This document shows, piece after piece, positions 42,601 through 54,530 of a DNA stretch of 64,000 bases. The position numbers were made by a program, and so were the translations under genes. The stretch comes from Chlorokybus atmophyticus (lineage: Eukaryota; Streptophyta; Chlorokybophyceae; Chlorokybales; Chlorokybaceae), in NCBI GenBank assembly GCA_009103225.1, contig RHPI01003642.1, positions 1,187,566 through 1,251,565 of the forward strand, written 5' to 3'. Position 1 is the first letter of the stretch; each line of letters begins with the position of its first letter. The notes under the pieces were generated by a model. That model had not been told where the DNA came from. It was given only the letters and a program-made list of their open reading frames with translations, and ran no database searches.

Positions 42601-45242
42601 ATGTACAACATGCTCAATGTACCCTGCCACAAGAGTCGGTGGACAGTGCTCAACGCCATTGCACAGCTTACATGTATTGTGGCATGAGAAGCATCTGGAA
42701 GCCACTCAGGTATAACCGCCAGTTGCACAGTAGCCACTATGGATGCTGTTGAGCAACCTGACGGCAACTCCTGCCCGGATGGCGCTGCAGAGGTCTGCAC
42801 ACTCCCAGCAAGGCTCAACACTTCAAGAAGCGCTGCTGTACTAGGTGCTGGCTGGCCAAACGGGGCTGAAAGCACACAGACTCGCAGGGTTGCAATAGCC
42901 AATGATACATCACCAAGCTTGGACATAATCAAGGGCTCTGAGACTGTTTCTGTGTGAGCCTCTGCAGCTGTGGGATCAGTCTGCTCTTCTGTTGTTGGCT
43001 CTGCGACTTCTTCCATAGGGCTTGCAGTGCTATGCACCCCAGCGAAGTCAAGTATGGCAGCAACAAGCCCGCTGCTGTACGCTGCCGTCACACGACCAAC
43101 ATCCAGCGTGGTTGCAAAACTGGAACTATCTGCTGTTACTGTCAATGAAGCATCTTCCGAGCTGGGAAAAGAGTTCCGTAAACTTCTTTGCCATTGAGCG
43201 CCCACAGCAGGCATGTCACGCCCAACAGGATACATACCAAATACTGTACTCTTGTCGCCCGCAGCACTGTGTTGGAACAAGTCCAGCTTAAAGAGGTGCA
43301 TGTTGACTTCAACCAATGCATCCCCAATGATTGAAGCCTCAGCCGCAGCACTGGCCCATTGCAACTCCATGAACCTCACAGACCGCGACCGCAAGCTGCG
43401 CAACCTCAGCGACCGCTTGGATTCACGCAAAGTGCTTGCAAAAGGAGCCAGCGAGCCAAACTGTGCGGCCAACTCCAGTGCGTCCAACTCAGACGTTTCA
43501 GCTCTGGCTGAAGAAGGCTCATGAGCGCTTGATCTGCCTGCAGAGCTGCTGCGCAGGAGCTGCTGTCCAGGCTCGGTGCTTGAGTCCTCATCATCCCTGG
43601 ATTTTGAAGCCGCTTGTTCACTGAGACTTGAGAAGGATGTAGAGGCTCCGCCGTGTTCAGGTGACTCAGCTGCTTCATTGGAGACTTCTATACGACAGCA
43701 CACGATACTACCGCGTTGCAGGCTGACAACAACAGCTACCTCAGCAGGTTTGACGCTAAATTCACCTCTATCTTTGGCCCCTGGTGACTGTGACCCAGTA
43801 ACACCATCCTGCTGCAATGATGCAGCGTTTGCTGCATCTGTGTTGGCGAGAAAGTCCCATACTGCTCCCAACGCCCAGCCGCCAGCTTGCACCACCTGTG
43901 CAACAACAGGGGGGCTGGCTGCTTCAGCTGCTTCTTGTTCAGCTGGCTTGTCTAAAATTTTCGCTGGCTCCTCCTCAGCCTCTGTGCCTGCAGCAGCACC
44001 TGCACTTTTCGTCGCTTGTGGAATCAGCAAAGAGATGATACCCTTCAGTAGCTGAATTTGTACATCGCTAACAGAAGCATCTATAGACTCGACATCCACG
44101 GTCACATTGGTCTGCTGTGCATCGGTCTGGTTTGCCACCCGATGAGTGACACGCGCCCTCACTAGTGGGGCCCGTAACAATGGGTCTGCGCAGCGAGATT
44201 CAGTATGACATGATACAAATGGCACTAAAGTTGTGCTGTTTACCTAGGAACTGGATCGAGTCGCCAGATTGAGACTTGTCAAGGCAAAGTGTGATGTTCT
44301 TGATTTGCAACACTTTTTGCAGCAGGTAGGTATCCGTATCCTGCGAAAATCAGACTGCTGTACTCCATGCCAAAAGCGCAGCTGCCCATCAGTGCACCAT
44401 AGCACTTACCACGAATGCAGGTTCCCAGTCAGATCCTGCAGAGAAAACTTGCACAGCCTCGCAGGATAAGGTGGCTATAGCATCGTTAGCAGTGTACTTG
44501 ACAACAAGATTGTTGACACGCAGTGTGATGTTGGAGAGGGCACGCTGCACTAAGCCACCAATCCAACCCACTACTGCAGCAGCGTCGCTCAAGTCGGAAC
44601 CAGCTGTCGCCACAAAAGTTGTAAGCTTGTGATACGTTTGCTGCACAGTGGTCATGCTACCTCACACGAACAGGTTTCTTACAAGAACTTGCCAAAGGTG
44701 GATCGTCTAGACGCCCCTTTAACACTGTTTCCGGTGATGCGCTTGCATTGCTTGTGGAAGCTGTGACTTCATCTGGTGTGGCAGCAAAGACGCACTCCAC
44801 GGTGTCCAGCACTACCTGTATCAGATTTGAGCTGACTGCACAAAAGCACGCCACAAGTTGCACAGTATAGGCAGCAATGCTTACTGCATCTTGAAACGTG
44901 TACCTCAATGGGTTCGGATGCCAGCCGAGTCCACGGTATTTTGATGTGAAGCTCTCTGGCGAATGTCCTGACCACTCTTCCCGGAAAGTTTTGCAGAACC
45001 TCTGCATGAGTGTGGCTAGTATAGGCATGAGCTTCAATGCAAAAATTACGCGAAACCAACTCAAAGAGCTGCGCATGCATGAGCCGCCTGACCAAACAAT
45101 GCTTACCGTCCAGGTTGAGCTCAAAGTTACGAAAGATGACTGAGCCTCCTGATATAGAGGCTCGGAAATCGGATCCGGCAGCGTCATCTGCGTTTTTGAT
45201 GAACTTTCGTGCAAGTCGCAAAACAATCTGCAGCAGGTTCAT
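33654..45242 (-). CDS. VPS13B: VPS13B-like bridge-like lipid transfer protein
   Basis: A large chorein-family protein of about 3,260 aa, expected to move lipids at membrane contacts (VPS13B acts at the Golgi and endosomes in animals). Exons, 5' to 3': 45242-45107, 45001-44904, 44815-44683, about 44660-44410, 44340-44244, 44185-42344, 42229-42109, 42044-41471, 41399 to about 41292, 41210-40761, 40693-40529, 40355-39777, 39714-39539, 39473-39355, 39256-38955, 38871-38728, 38645-37554, 37446-37087, 37005-36647, 36564-34635, 34554-34381, 34229-33654. The N terminus matches VPS13B rather than VPS13A/C/D: NFELNLDEVLQ, HIKIPWTRLASEPIEV, then LDTVECVF and NNLVVKYTANDA. A beta-rich middle and a VAB/SHR-type region (about 1,900-2,600) lead to the C-terminal module (GKGVLGLFTRPVSGALD). 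The exon 3/4 junction and the exon 9 donor are uncertain. The human protein is about 4,000 aa. Confidence 0.85.
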
Positions 45243-46200
45243 TGCTCAGAGAGTTTGCTGCAAAATTGTGGCACAACCCCGACTTGCAAGCGCTTGTCCA
45301 CACACTCCATGCTAAAGTGATTGATTAGTCCTAACTCTGACGAGCAGCGGCACGCGTGCAGTCCTGTCATGATTACAGTCTGCATGCACAGAGTCAGACT
45401 AACGGCATAAGCCTTGCGCGTTACAGCTCACACAACAACGCATTCGGCCAATGCTGAAGTTGCATGCAATCACAGACGATGCCAACATCAAGTGCAGAAC
45501 CTACGAAGGAGCGCGACGTCAATGTCAATGAGTGTAGCAGCACAACAGCTGTGACGGTCATGCTGGCTGGCAGCTGTAATCATTAAGCTGACACCTGAAC
45601 TCACCGGCGTGAGCAGGTAGCGTTCGACATTGCCCAACATCGAGTCATGCCCAACTTCCCCTGTTGCCGCAGCGGACTGCAGCAAAGCACTACGCCAATG
45701 CTACAGCTCCAACCCACACAGCGTTGCTAACGACCCCATGTTTGCTCAACAAACAGCTGCTACCACCTCAGCGACAACGACAAGTAATACGATCTCAGCG
45801 CAATCAGTACGCTGGCTTCGACCAGTACAACCAACCGCGACGCAGCTCACGACCTCACCGCCACCACCGCCGCTACCGCCGCGGTCGCTACCGCTGCAGC
45901 TGCTGCTTGCTACGCTGGGAGCCAAGCAGCGCTTTACACATGACTACCGTTCTTACGTCAACGTTCGTGACATTTTTCTGTAAGCAAGGCACTGGCGACT
46001 AACGTTTAAATAGGTGATGTCTCAAACCTAACGTGTGTAACCACCGCTGCTGTCAAGCTTGTTGTCAGCTCAGCTGTGCCTGCGTGTTGTTGTCTAAAGG
46101 CGGCAGCGAGGTAGGCGTTATGGGCGGGGACGTCAAGGTGTCGTAGCATGAGGGAGACTGGGTGCATCTCTTCGTGATTAGGGCTGCTGACAGGGCGCAA
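45243..46200. other. Shared 5' region of divergent VPS13B-like and HPAT-like genes
   Basis: This is 958 bases between two divergent start codons. Open frames here are His/Gln/Thr-rich by composition and show no family match. There is a TTTAAATA stretch about 190 bases before the HPAT start. A bidirectional promoter is plausible. Confidence 0.5.
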
Positions 46201-48838
46201 ATGGCGCGAGGCGGTGGGCTGCGGAGGCAGCACGTCGGAGTCATGCTGCTCATCCTGGGCGTCTGCCTGCTGCCGTTCGTGCCCAGGCCAGCTTCCACGA
46301 AATTGGGTAGTGAAGACGATGGCCAACATCTTGCTGGGTAGGGGAATTGCTGTGATAGGTTTGGTTGTCGATTGCTGGCACAGCACTTGTCAAGTCATCA
46401 AGTGGCTACGACCAAGCACATCGATCTGCATGCAAGCTTTGCGTGTGCGTTAAGTTTGGTGGCTTCTTGCGTGTGCTCAGCAACAGCATTCCCCAACGCC
46501 TCGCTGCCAGTGAGGCACTGGGGTTGTGTTGATAGTCAGTCCCAGACTGGTATGTTACTACTGCTCAAGCCCACTTAATGAAAGTAGTAGTTGACAATCT
46601 GGTTGTTGCATGGCAGCCTGCCACGTTTGCACCACAGACTTGCTGATGATCTGCGGTCCCTGCTTGTGCGCACTTCCCCACCTCCCTCGCCACCACCATT
46701 TCCGCCACAAGCCCCGCCACCATCACCGCCGTTGAGTCCACCTCCACGGCCGCCACCCAGCTCGCCACCGCCACTGCCGCCACCACCCCCTCGGCCTCCT
46801 ACACCACCACCACCATCACCGTCTCCACCACCGCAGAGGCCTCCACCACCGCAACCAACCACAGCAGCAACACCACTTGCTTCCTCAGACAGTTCCAGCC
46901 GAGCTGTCGCTGCTTCAACAAGGCCAGGAGTTCATGTCATGTGCACAAGCAATGGTTCACCCTATCTCAACTGGCAGACACGCATCATGCATTACTCTTA
47001 CCAGAAGGTGCGATTCTGCCGGGCGGTTGTTTGTGTTGCTGCACACAGCAAGCCGAGTGTGGTTGGGTGCGCATGCAGGTGGCAGCTGGCACACAGATGA
47101 AGTGGTTCACACGTGTCCTTCATCGGCAAACTGACGATGAGCTAATGGCTGAATTGCATACAGTGAGTTGTTTATCTCTTGACCTGATGCATGTGAGGTT
47201 CCCGAAAAAGGGGAAGGGCCTTGCCCTATGCGCGCGCGCGCGCGTGTGTGGTGGTGGTNNNNNNNNNNNNNNNNNNNNNNNNNNNNNNNNNNNNNNNNNN
47301 NNNNNNNNNNNNNNNNNNNNNNNNNNNNNNNNNNNNNNNNNNNNNNNNNNNNNNNNNNNNNNNNNNNNNNNNNNNNNNNNNNNNNNNNNNNNNNNNNNNN
47401 NNNNNNNNNNNNNNNNNNNNNNNNNNNNNNNNNNNNNNNNNNNNNNNNNNNNNNNNNNNNNNNNNNNNNNNNNNNNNNNNNNNNNNNNNNNGGGGGGGAG
47501 GAGGGGGGCTATGCTTGTTGTGCTACCAGTGCATGTCTGTCTTGCTTGCATACCGTTGTGTAACCCTGTAGGCTGATTTTCATGCACGGATGTTTGCGTC
47601 TTACATCTGTCCATGCAACAGTACCGTGTCGACCCGTTGGACCCAAGTTGCGATATATGGTGTGCTTATCCAGGTATGACACACCCACAGTTTAGTCGTG
47701 ACACATATTGCACACACTGCTTCAAGTGAGTACTGCCTTATTCCAGTTGCAAGCAGACCCCAGGCTATCTTGGATTGGCTCCAGTCCGACGACGTCAAGA
47801 GCGATTGGATACTCACCATAGAGACGGACTACATCTTTGTGGCGTGAGTGTCGTGTCTACCTGCTTCACGTGTACTGTGCCAGTGTCAAGCCAAGTAACA
47901 TTGGTTCTGCTACAATCACTTAGTTGTTGACATGTGCAGGCCTGTCAGCATACGTGCTGGCACTACCAGACCGCTTGGTTTTCCATACGGGTACATTGTT
48001 CCAAGTGCAAAAGAGGTTGTCGCTGTCATGCAGCACTATTACCCCACAGGTAAATATATGACAGATCACTGCATTGGTGCTTGGAGTCAAAACACCAGGT
48101 GCACTGCTACTCAACTTCAACTTGTTGCATTATAGGCGATTTTCAGAAAATCCCAGGCACAGGCAACGCGCCTGTTCTTGCTCGCCATGAAGACTTGATG
48201 AAGGTAGTTATAAGAATCGACGATCTTGTTGCAGCTTCTCTCGAACAACGTGCTGATTGGCCGTCCGATTGTCAGATTGTGCCTATTTGGACAAATATGA
48301 CAGCAAGCATTGAAGCCAACAAGCACGAGGCTGATGTGCTAGGTTGGGTACGTGAGATGTATGCCTACTCGGTGGCAGCCGTTATGGCGGGCGTGGAGCA
48401 TGATTTGCCCCTGGTTGGGCACCATTCTTTGATGGTGCAGGTAAGCGTTGTCGTGTTGCATTTATGTGATAGGCTGTGCCACATGCATGGTTGTGCATGT
48501 CGACATTACACAGAAATACTTGATGCTCAAGTCTTTGCTTCAATGGGACGCAGCCTCCAGCGGACAGCGAGCTTCATGAAGCACCTTTGATGCACTACAC
48601 ATGGGGTAGCGTGGTCAAAGACGAGCAAGGCAACAAGATATGGGAGTTTGACAAGCGTCAGTACTTGAGTGGACCCCCTCCTGGCAAGATACCTGAACCG
48701 CCAGAAAAAGCTGCGCCGCTGGTCAAGCTGCTGATAAAGGAAATAAATGACGCCATAGAGCACCTGCCCCCTGCTCCGCCAGTAGTACCCGCCAAAGGGC
48801 CATTTAAAGTTCACAAGTCAAAACAGCCGAAGCCCTGA
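46201..48838 (+). CDS. Hydroxyproline arabinosyltransferase / peptidyl-serine galactosyltransferase-like enzyme
   Basis: A type II Golgi glycosyltransferase that should add the first sugar to hydroxyproline or serine of Hyp-rich wall glycoproteins. Exons: 46201-46337, 46617-47007, 47079-47162, 47622-47673, 47747-47843, 47940-48049, 48136-48440, 48554-48838 (486 aa, phases consistent). Residues 14-30 form a signal-anchor (VMLLILGVCLLPFVP). Residues about 60-115 are an extensin-like SPPP/PPPP stem. The catalytic part then has family motifs in order: NWQTRIMHYSY, WFTRVLH, VDPLDPSCD, WILTIETDYIFVAP (acidic metal/donor site), PLGFPYGYI, HEDLMK, GWVREMYAYSVAA, MVQPP, MHYTWG and WEFDKRQYLSGPPPG. HPAT (GT95) and SGT1 (GT96) share these motifs, and I cannot choose between them. 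A sequencing gap lies inside intron 3; the flanking exons join in frame. The exon 1-2 junction is the weakest. Confidence 0.86.
47259..47491. other. Assembly gap inside an intron
   Basis: There are 233 N bases between a CG/TG tract ending in GGTGGTGGT and a G run. The gap falls in intron 3 (47163-47621) of the HPAT-like gene. Confidence 0.95.
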
Positions 48839-49966
48839 CCCATGTGTTGACTTGTGTGTGTGCGTGTGTGCGCGCGCTCGTATGGTTGCGCGCGTGTCTC
48901 TTTTCTGCCAATTCACTTAGAGCTCATCATGGTACAATAGGGCATGATTATTGTTACCATTAGTAATAATAGACAGGTGTCAGTAACTCTCTCAAGAATG
49001 ACTTTGCATGCACTGGGTATACATCAAATGCAGGACATGCATGCGCATGCACAACGAGTAGTTCAGTCAGCACGCAGCAACACATGCAAGGTGTCGTACA
49101 AATGACAATTAGTTGACCACCGGGCTACTACTAGCGCGCTAATCTACTGCCTCTACCCCGTTAGACATGCAGCAGTCAGTATGCAGTTGGTAATCACCTG
49201 CCCACATGGGCGTTGGTCAGTTGTTGGCGCTTTTGGTCACGCAGACAGCATGCACATTGGCGACCAGGACTCCCCCTCCCTCTCTCCCTGGCTCCGCCTC
49301 CTTCCTCGCCCTCTGCTAGCGACGCAGCAGGGTTTGCTGGGTTGTGTCGTAGTTGCGTTGCACTGCCGACGTCAGCAGTGCCTGGTCCAGTGCCCTCCGC
49401 ACAGGTTGTGCTGTGTTCGGTTTGGGTGCTGGGCTGGTTAGGTGCTGGTTGGGGTTGGGTGGTGGGGTTGGTATGTACTGCGTCTGCTGCAAGCCTTTAC
49501 AAGACGTGGCTGGGACGGCGGGGAGTTGGACGCATTGTGCTGCGTACAACTTGAGCTATTCCGTCCACAGGAAGGCCTGTGAGTCGCGACATGAGCACAA
49601 TTGTGTTTGTTTACAGACGGCAATTGAGTGCCTGACTCCGCACTACAACTTCTGGGGCATAACACTATGATGGTACGCAGCACCAGCGCTTGGTACAGCG
49701 CTTGGTACGAAGCGCTGTACCAAGCGCTCTTCGCTGACAGTATAGAGCACGCAACATGTGTGCACGTGTATGTGGTAGCGTCTTGTAAGGTTTTGTTCAG
49801 TGCAACGCTGTCATGGACACTGCATGCGTTGTCAAACCTTGCACTTCTGCTCATTGCATTGCCATAATACCACATGCACAAGTAATCAGGGCTTATGCTG
49901 GACAAACCCGAACCCCAGTCAAAATTGCAACAAATTCACAAGCAACACGGCCAACACGTTGCTCTA
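48839..49966. other. Convergent intergenic region
   Basis: This lies between the ends of the HPAT-like (+) and MSL (-) genes. It contains short TG repeats just after the HPAT stop and the perfect hairpin at 49685-49728. No supported coding exon is present. Confidence 0.55.
49685..49728. repeat. Perfect 19-bp inverted repeat, 6-nt loop
   Basis: AGCGCTTGGTACAGCGCTT is followed by GGTACG and then the exact reverse complement of the arm. Each arm is itself built of AGCGCTT/GGTAC blocks. The hairpin lies about 240 bases beyond the stop codon of the MSL gene. Confidence 0.85.
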
Positions 49967-51544
49967 CTACATGCCTCCTGTCCTTGGAGTTCTCGGCATG
50001 GCCTCACTGCCACTCCTCAACATCGGCACGTTCTCGTGCATGGCCACGTGCTGTATCGGCTGGTCGAACCCGATGCCGAGCTCCTCCATGAACTTCTTGT
50101 ACGCCAGGATGGCGCACGCCCGCCGCGCGTACCGCTCGCCCATCAGCTGGAAGTTCATCTTGTGACGCTGGTAGATGCCTATCTTCATACGCCAAGAGTT
50201 CTCGATACCCTGTGGTTGATGAACAGAAGCACACGGCGCCGCATTAGCTCTCTTTGCCTTAATCAAAGGTGCACCAAGGTACTCCAAGGAAAGGTGTCAA
50301 ACACGCCATGCCAACATAACGCAACATTTGTCAAGCCCACCTGCACAGCAAGCGTGAAGTCCGGATGCCACCACGCGGAGTTTTTGGCAAGATAGTCCCG
50401 TATCTTTGCTCTTAGCGCATCCAACTTCTCTTCCGTGGTGATGGAGTTGATCTTGCGAGATACATACCCACATCAGACCAGCATCGTCATGCACAACTGT
50501 AGCCCCCATCCATGCACACACCAACCTGTAGCAGAATCTCATCCAGCTGGTTGGGACTCCGGTTGTAGTTGATGATGGGTTTTGTCCACAGCAGTTGGTT
50601 GGGATAGTACATCCGATCGCCCATGTCTTTCTCAAACAGCGTGTGCACAAGCCCAATCTCTTGCACCACAACCTGAGAAAGGAAACAATAGTGAGTATCA
50701 TGTTGGGAAGAGTTGGTAGGTGTCGATACAGGTTGGTATACTTTGCAAGACGCACACGCTCACACAAGCACATGCATGCGTGTGGGCACGCACACACGCA
50801 GCACATATGCACGTGCACGCGCGCACACACACACACAACTTACTGTGCCTTCCAGGCCCTCGACTTGCAGCCTGTCCCCAACGTCAAATGGGTGCACGCT
50901 GAAGAGGAACAGTATGCTCTCCACGACGGTGCGGATGGAGGGCCCGACCGTCACACCGATCAGAAACACCCACGAAGATATCGCCAACACGACGCGTGTC
51001 GTGTCAAAACCCAACGCAAACATCCTGCCAAGCACAACTAGTCCATGAGACATGGTTTGTGTTATTGCGAGTGGTAGTGTTGGACTGTGTATCTGAGGGC
51101 ACTCACCAAAGAAAGGCGCAAATCACAAGTGTGATGATTTCCAACACTCTTCGCAACTGCGCTACAATAATCTGCAACAAGCACACCCAACGCACAATGT
51201 ATATCAGTGCCATTGTATGTCTGAGACCACCAATTTGAACTAGTTTACACACACACGCACACACACATGCGCACCTTTCTGTCGGAAAGCGTTCGTGCCA
51301 GGTGTAGCCTCTCCCGGTACACGTTGACGGCCCACGCGGCAATGGCGTGCCGAGTGACTACTTGTTGGCCTGCTTCGTGCGTACGCTTGGACGTGGAGGG
51401 GGACTTGTCGAACAACTCCCACGCGCCGTCGACGTGCTCCTGAGATATGTTAGCACGCTGGTGAGTAGCTGGTACACACAGAGACCCACACCCACACCCA
51501 CATGCACACGCGCGCGCGCGCGTGCCTACCCTCCCGCTCTCACA

Positions 51545-51602
<58 letters not shown>

Positions 51603-54530
51603 NATGGACATGGCTCGGCGGGCGCAAGCGCATACGCGCGTTTGTACATGAGCCTGCATACGAACACACATGCATCTGTGCACCCCCACTCACCCCCACC
51701 CCCACCCCCACATACCCACCCACCCACCCACCCTCACTCACCTTCGGCAGGAACCTCGCCAGGTCCCCTTTCGTCACCTCCCTCCCGTTCCTCGCCACCT
51801 GCGCAAACAGTTTCCTGGCGGCTACTTTCGCCAGTTTCGCGCTGGTGATCTCCCGGAGCTGGCTCTGCGTGGCATCCGCCTCCCCATCCCCCGCATTGAG
51901 ACCCTCTTCATCCTCGTCTTGAAGCAATGAGACGTGCGTGCTCACGCCGCTCTTGCGGACGAACTTGATCAGGTCCTTCATGCCTGAGGGGAGACAATGT
52001 GAGGTGGGTGACGCAGTGGTGGTAGGGGGGGGGTTGTCGAACAACTTGTGCAGTAAGGTGTGTACCTCGCAGTGTGACGTTTGAAGAGGAGAGGGAGAAT
52101 AGCTTGTTGAGGCTGATGGGCATGCTCGTGTTGGCATTTGCGGCATTGTTGGCCACGCTGTCTTTGTTGTTGTTGGCCGCATTGATGTTGTTGTTGTCAC
52201 CATCCCCAACGGTGTTTTTTGTTGTTGACCCGCCTTTTTCGGTCTTGCTACCCGCACTCCTCATCACCACATTAGCATGTGTACCACCACCACTGCCACT
52301 GGTGCTAGCATCAATGTCGGTAGCAACAGAACCAGTGGCAACGATGTTGTTGTTGTTGTTGTTGTTTGGCTGCGGCTCGACAAGGTCTTCCGGTGTGATG
52401 TTGTTGAGTAGGTCCGGTGCGGATCTCACGCGGTCTCGTGTTCGGCTCTCTCTGACCACAGCCACGTGGGCCTTGTGGACGATCTGCTGGAAGGTGGTGA
52501 TGTGGGGGTGATGAGGACTGTTGGTGCTACTGTTGTTGTCTGGTGCGACCAGAGGGGGCCCGGAGAGAGCCTCGAGCACGTACTGGTTGAACAGAGCCGC
52601 GTGGATGCGAGCAAAGTAGTTCTTGACGTGGAAACGAGAAGCCAACCACTTGAGCACAAGTGTCTGCAGGGTGTTATGTCGGTGTGCGTGTGCGTGTGCG
52701 CGCATGTGGGTGCCTGTGCCTGTGCCTGTGCGTGTGCGTGTGCGTGCGTGCGTGCATGTGTGGATGCGTGTGTGCATATGGGTGTGGGTGTGTTACCTTA
52801 GCGACCAGGGCTGATGTGGCGATGAGTATGCAAAGTAGCACCCTCGTGCCGATGTGAAGCAGCCAGTGGTCGTACGGCACGTCGAGGAACGCCACCCACG
52901 CGACCAGCACCAGCAGCGTCCACAACACGTCCCGCGCGTTCGCACGGATCGCGTACGCAAAGTAAACAACCTTCTCGTCCAGAGAAAACTGCAGGCAAAA
53001 GGGGAGGGTATGGAACGCCAACATCACGGTAGCCAACAACAAGGACAAGGACAAGGACAACAATGACAACAACACCAATGACGTCGTGGATGACGAGACC
53101 AACAACTTGTTGTAGTAGTTGTTGTTGCTGTGGTTGTTGTCAAGCATCACCATCCAATAGAAGAACAACAACACCAACCTCACCTGTCTCTCTAGCACGT
53201 ACATGACCAGCCTCACCGCCCTCCCCGCCCCCCACCTCCCCCCGACCGCGATCGCGACGACGGCCTCCCATCGCCAGAGCGCCGCGCCCGCCAGCGCCGC
53301 GCGGGACAGGACGGGCAGGAGGAGGGAGGAGAGGAGGAGGAGGAGGAGGAGGAGGGAGAGGGCGAGGGGGAGGAGGAGGAGACAGAGGAGCTGGGGGAAG
53401 GGAGAGGAGAGGAGAAGAGTTGGGTGAATGTGAGACAAGTGTGTGTGCGTGTGCAAGTGCGTGAGTGTGCGCGTGTGCGTGTGTGCGCGTGCGTGCGCTT
53501 GCGTGTGTGCGAGTGTGTGCGTGTGCGCGTGTGTGTGTGTGTGTGTGTGTCTCTGCGTGTGTGCGTGTGTGTGCGTGTGCGCGCGTGTGTATGTGTGCGT
53601 GTGCGTGTGTGATTGCGCATATGTGTGCGCAACTTTGCGCGTGTGCCTGCGCGAGTGCAAATGCGTATGTGATTGCGTCTGCATAAGTGAGAGAAGTTAT
53701 TGAGCCATCAAGTGCTCTCGTAGATCGGATAGCACGTACTTGTTTCCGTGTAACGAGTGGTTGTTGAGGCAGGTTTGCGCTTTCGTCCTCGTCTGCATTG
53801 CTGCAGCACACACACACATGCTCACCACCAAAATTCACACGAACATCGCCCGTGTACTCCCACATGTGGAGTCAACGTGTGCATGCACCAACAACAACCA
53901 AGTACCTGCCGCGCTCCTCTTCGTCGGGCTCTTCGTCTGCTGCAGGAGGCGCCGATGATGGCGCCGCATCTCTGTTCGGCTCGCCGTTGCTCTTCTCAAG
54001 GGGCCTAACAATGAGTGGGTGTGAGGGGTGCTGTTACACACACACTTGCGTGAAGAAGCATGCACGTGGGTGAATAAATGCAATCAGCATGGTGCATCAC
54101 TCGCTCGTGCCAAAGAGATGGATAACGGTGAAGTCTGAAGCGCCAATGGCTGTGAATGCGCACACACACACGCGCGGCATGTGCGCGAGCACGCGCGCAC
54201 ACACACACTGAAGTAGCAACCTCCACACTGGTCAAGCAGTGCGGTTATGGCGAGAACCCCAGTCCTTTATAGGCAGGTGAGTTGACTTATGCACATGTGA
54301 ACGACCAGGACAAGATCAGGACCAGGCCATTCACTGATTGCGTGAGTCACACTGGTAACAGCAGACTTATACGCTTGAAGTGGTGGTGTCAATGTGGTGA
54401 CATTCATCGATGACAATTACCTGTAAGAAGGCATCCTCAAGCTGTCATCCGCCAAGCCGCTCGGCCGCACTTTGGCCGGTTGTTTTCTGAACAGGTCATC
54501 CAGCCACGCAGCCATCCCCTGCAGCCTCAT
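49967..54530 (-). CDS. MscS-like mechanosensitive channel (plant MSL10 type)
   Basis: A membrane channel gated by tension, expected to release anions and osmolytes. Thirteen exons, 5' to 3' (54530-54421, 54004-53906, 53800-53740, 53390-53184, 52988-52797, 52663-52066, 51983-51742, 51439-51275, 51171-51107, 51024-50844, 50672-50526, 50451-50341, 50209-49967), give 806 aa with every phase matching. An acidic N-terminal region is followed by Leu-rich membrane spans (about 91-250). The MSL segments KVVYFAYAIRANARDVLW and FHVKNYFARIHAALFNQYVL come next, then a soluble loop with an Asn run (N7) and an EF-hand-like AWELFDK. The pore-side and vestibule signature is HPFDVGDR (about 624-631) with VVVQEIGLV, MYYPNQLL and NYNRSPN. 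Arabidopsis MSL10 is 734 aa; the extra length is the low-complexity loop. Introns carry (GA)n and TG/CG tracts, and one N at 51603. Confidence 0.92.
51548..51603. repeat. (GA)n microsatellite ending in a single N
   Basis: This is 55 bases of uninterrupted GA repeat in an intron of the MSL gene, followed by one N. The true length was probably not resolved. Confidence 0.9.
53437..53690. repeat. Long TG/CG alternating tract
   Basis: About 250 bases of GTGTGCGTG-type alternation occupy the intron between exons 3 and 4 of the MSL gene. All six frames read as Val/Cys/Arg or His/Thr strings, which are not coding. The tract could form Z-DNA. Confidence 0.85.

Noticed and set aside
45630-46002. His/Gln/Thr/Pro-rich frames upstream of the HPAT-like gene
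   Set aside because: Compositional; overlapping frames look alike, and the HPAT start at 46201 has its own membrane anchor.
46575-46862. Gly-rich minus-strand frame
   Set aside because: Antisense of the Pro-rich stem of the HPAT-like gene.
53424-53703. Several Val/Cys/Arg-rich frames, both strands
   Set aside because: Products of the TG/CG microsatellite in an MSL intron; all frames are open because the repeat lacks stops.
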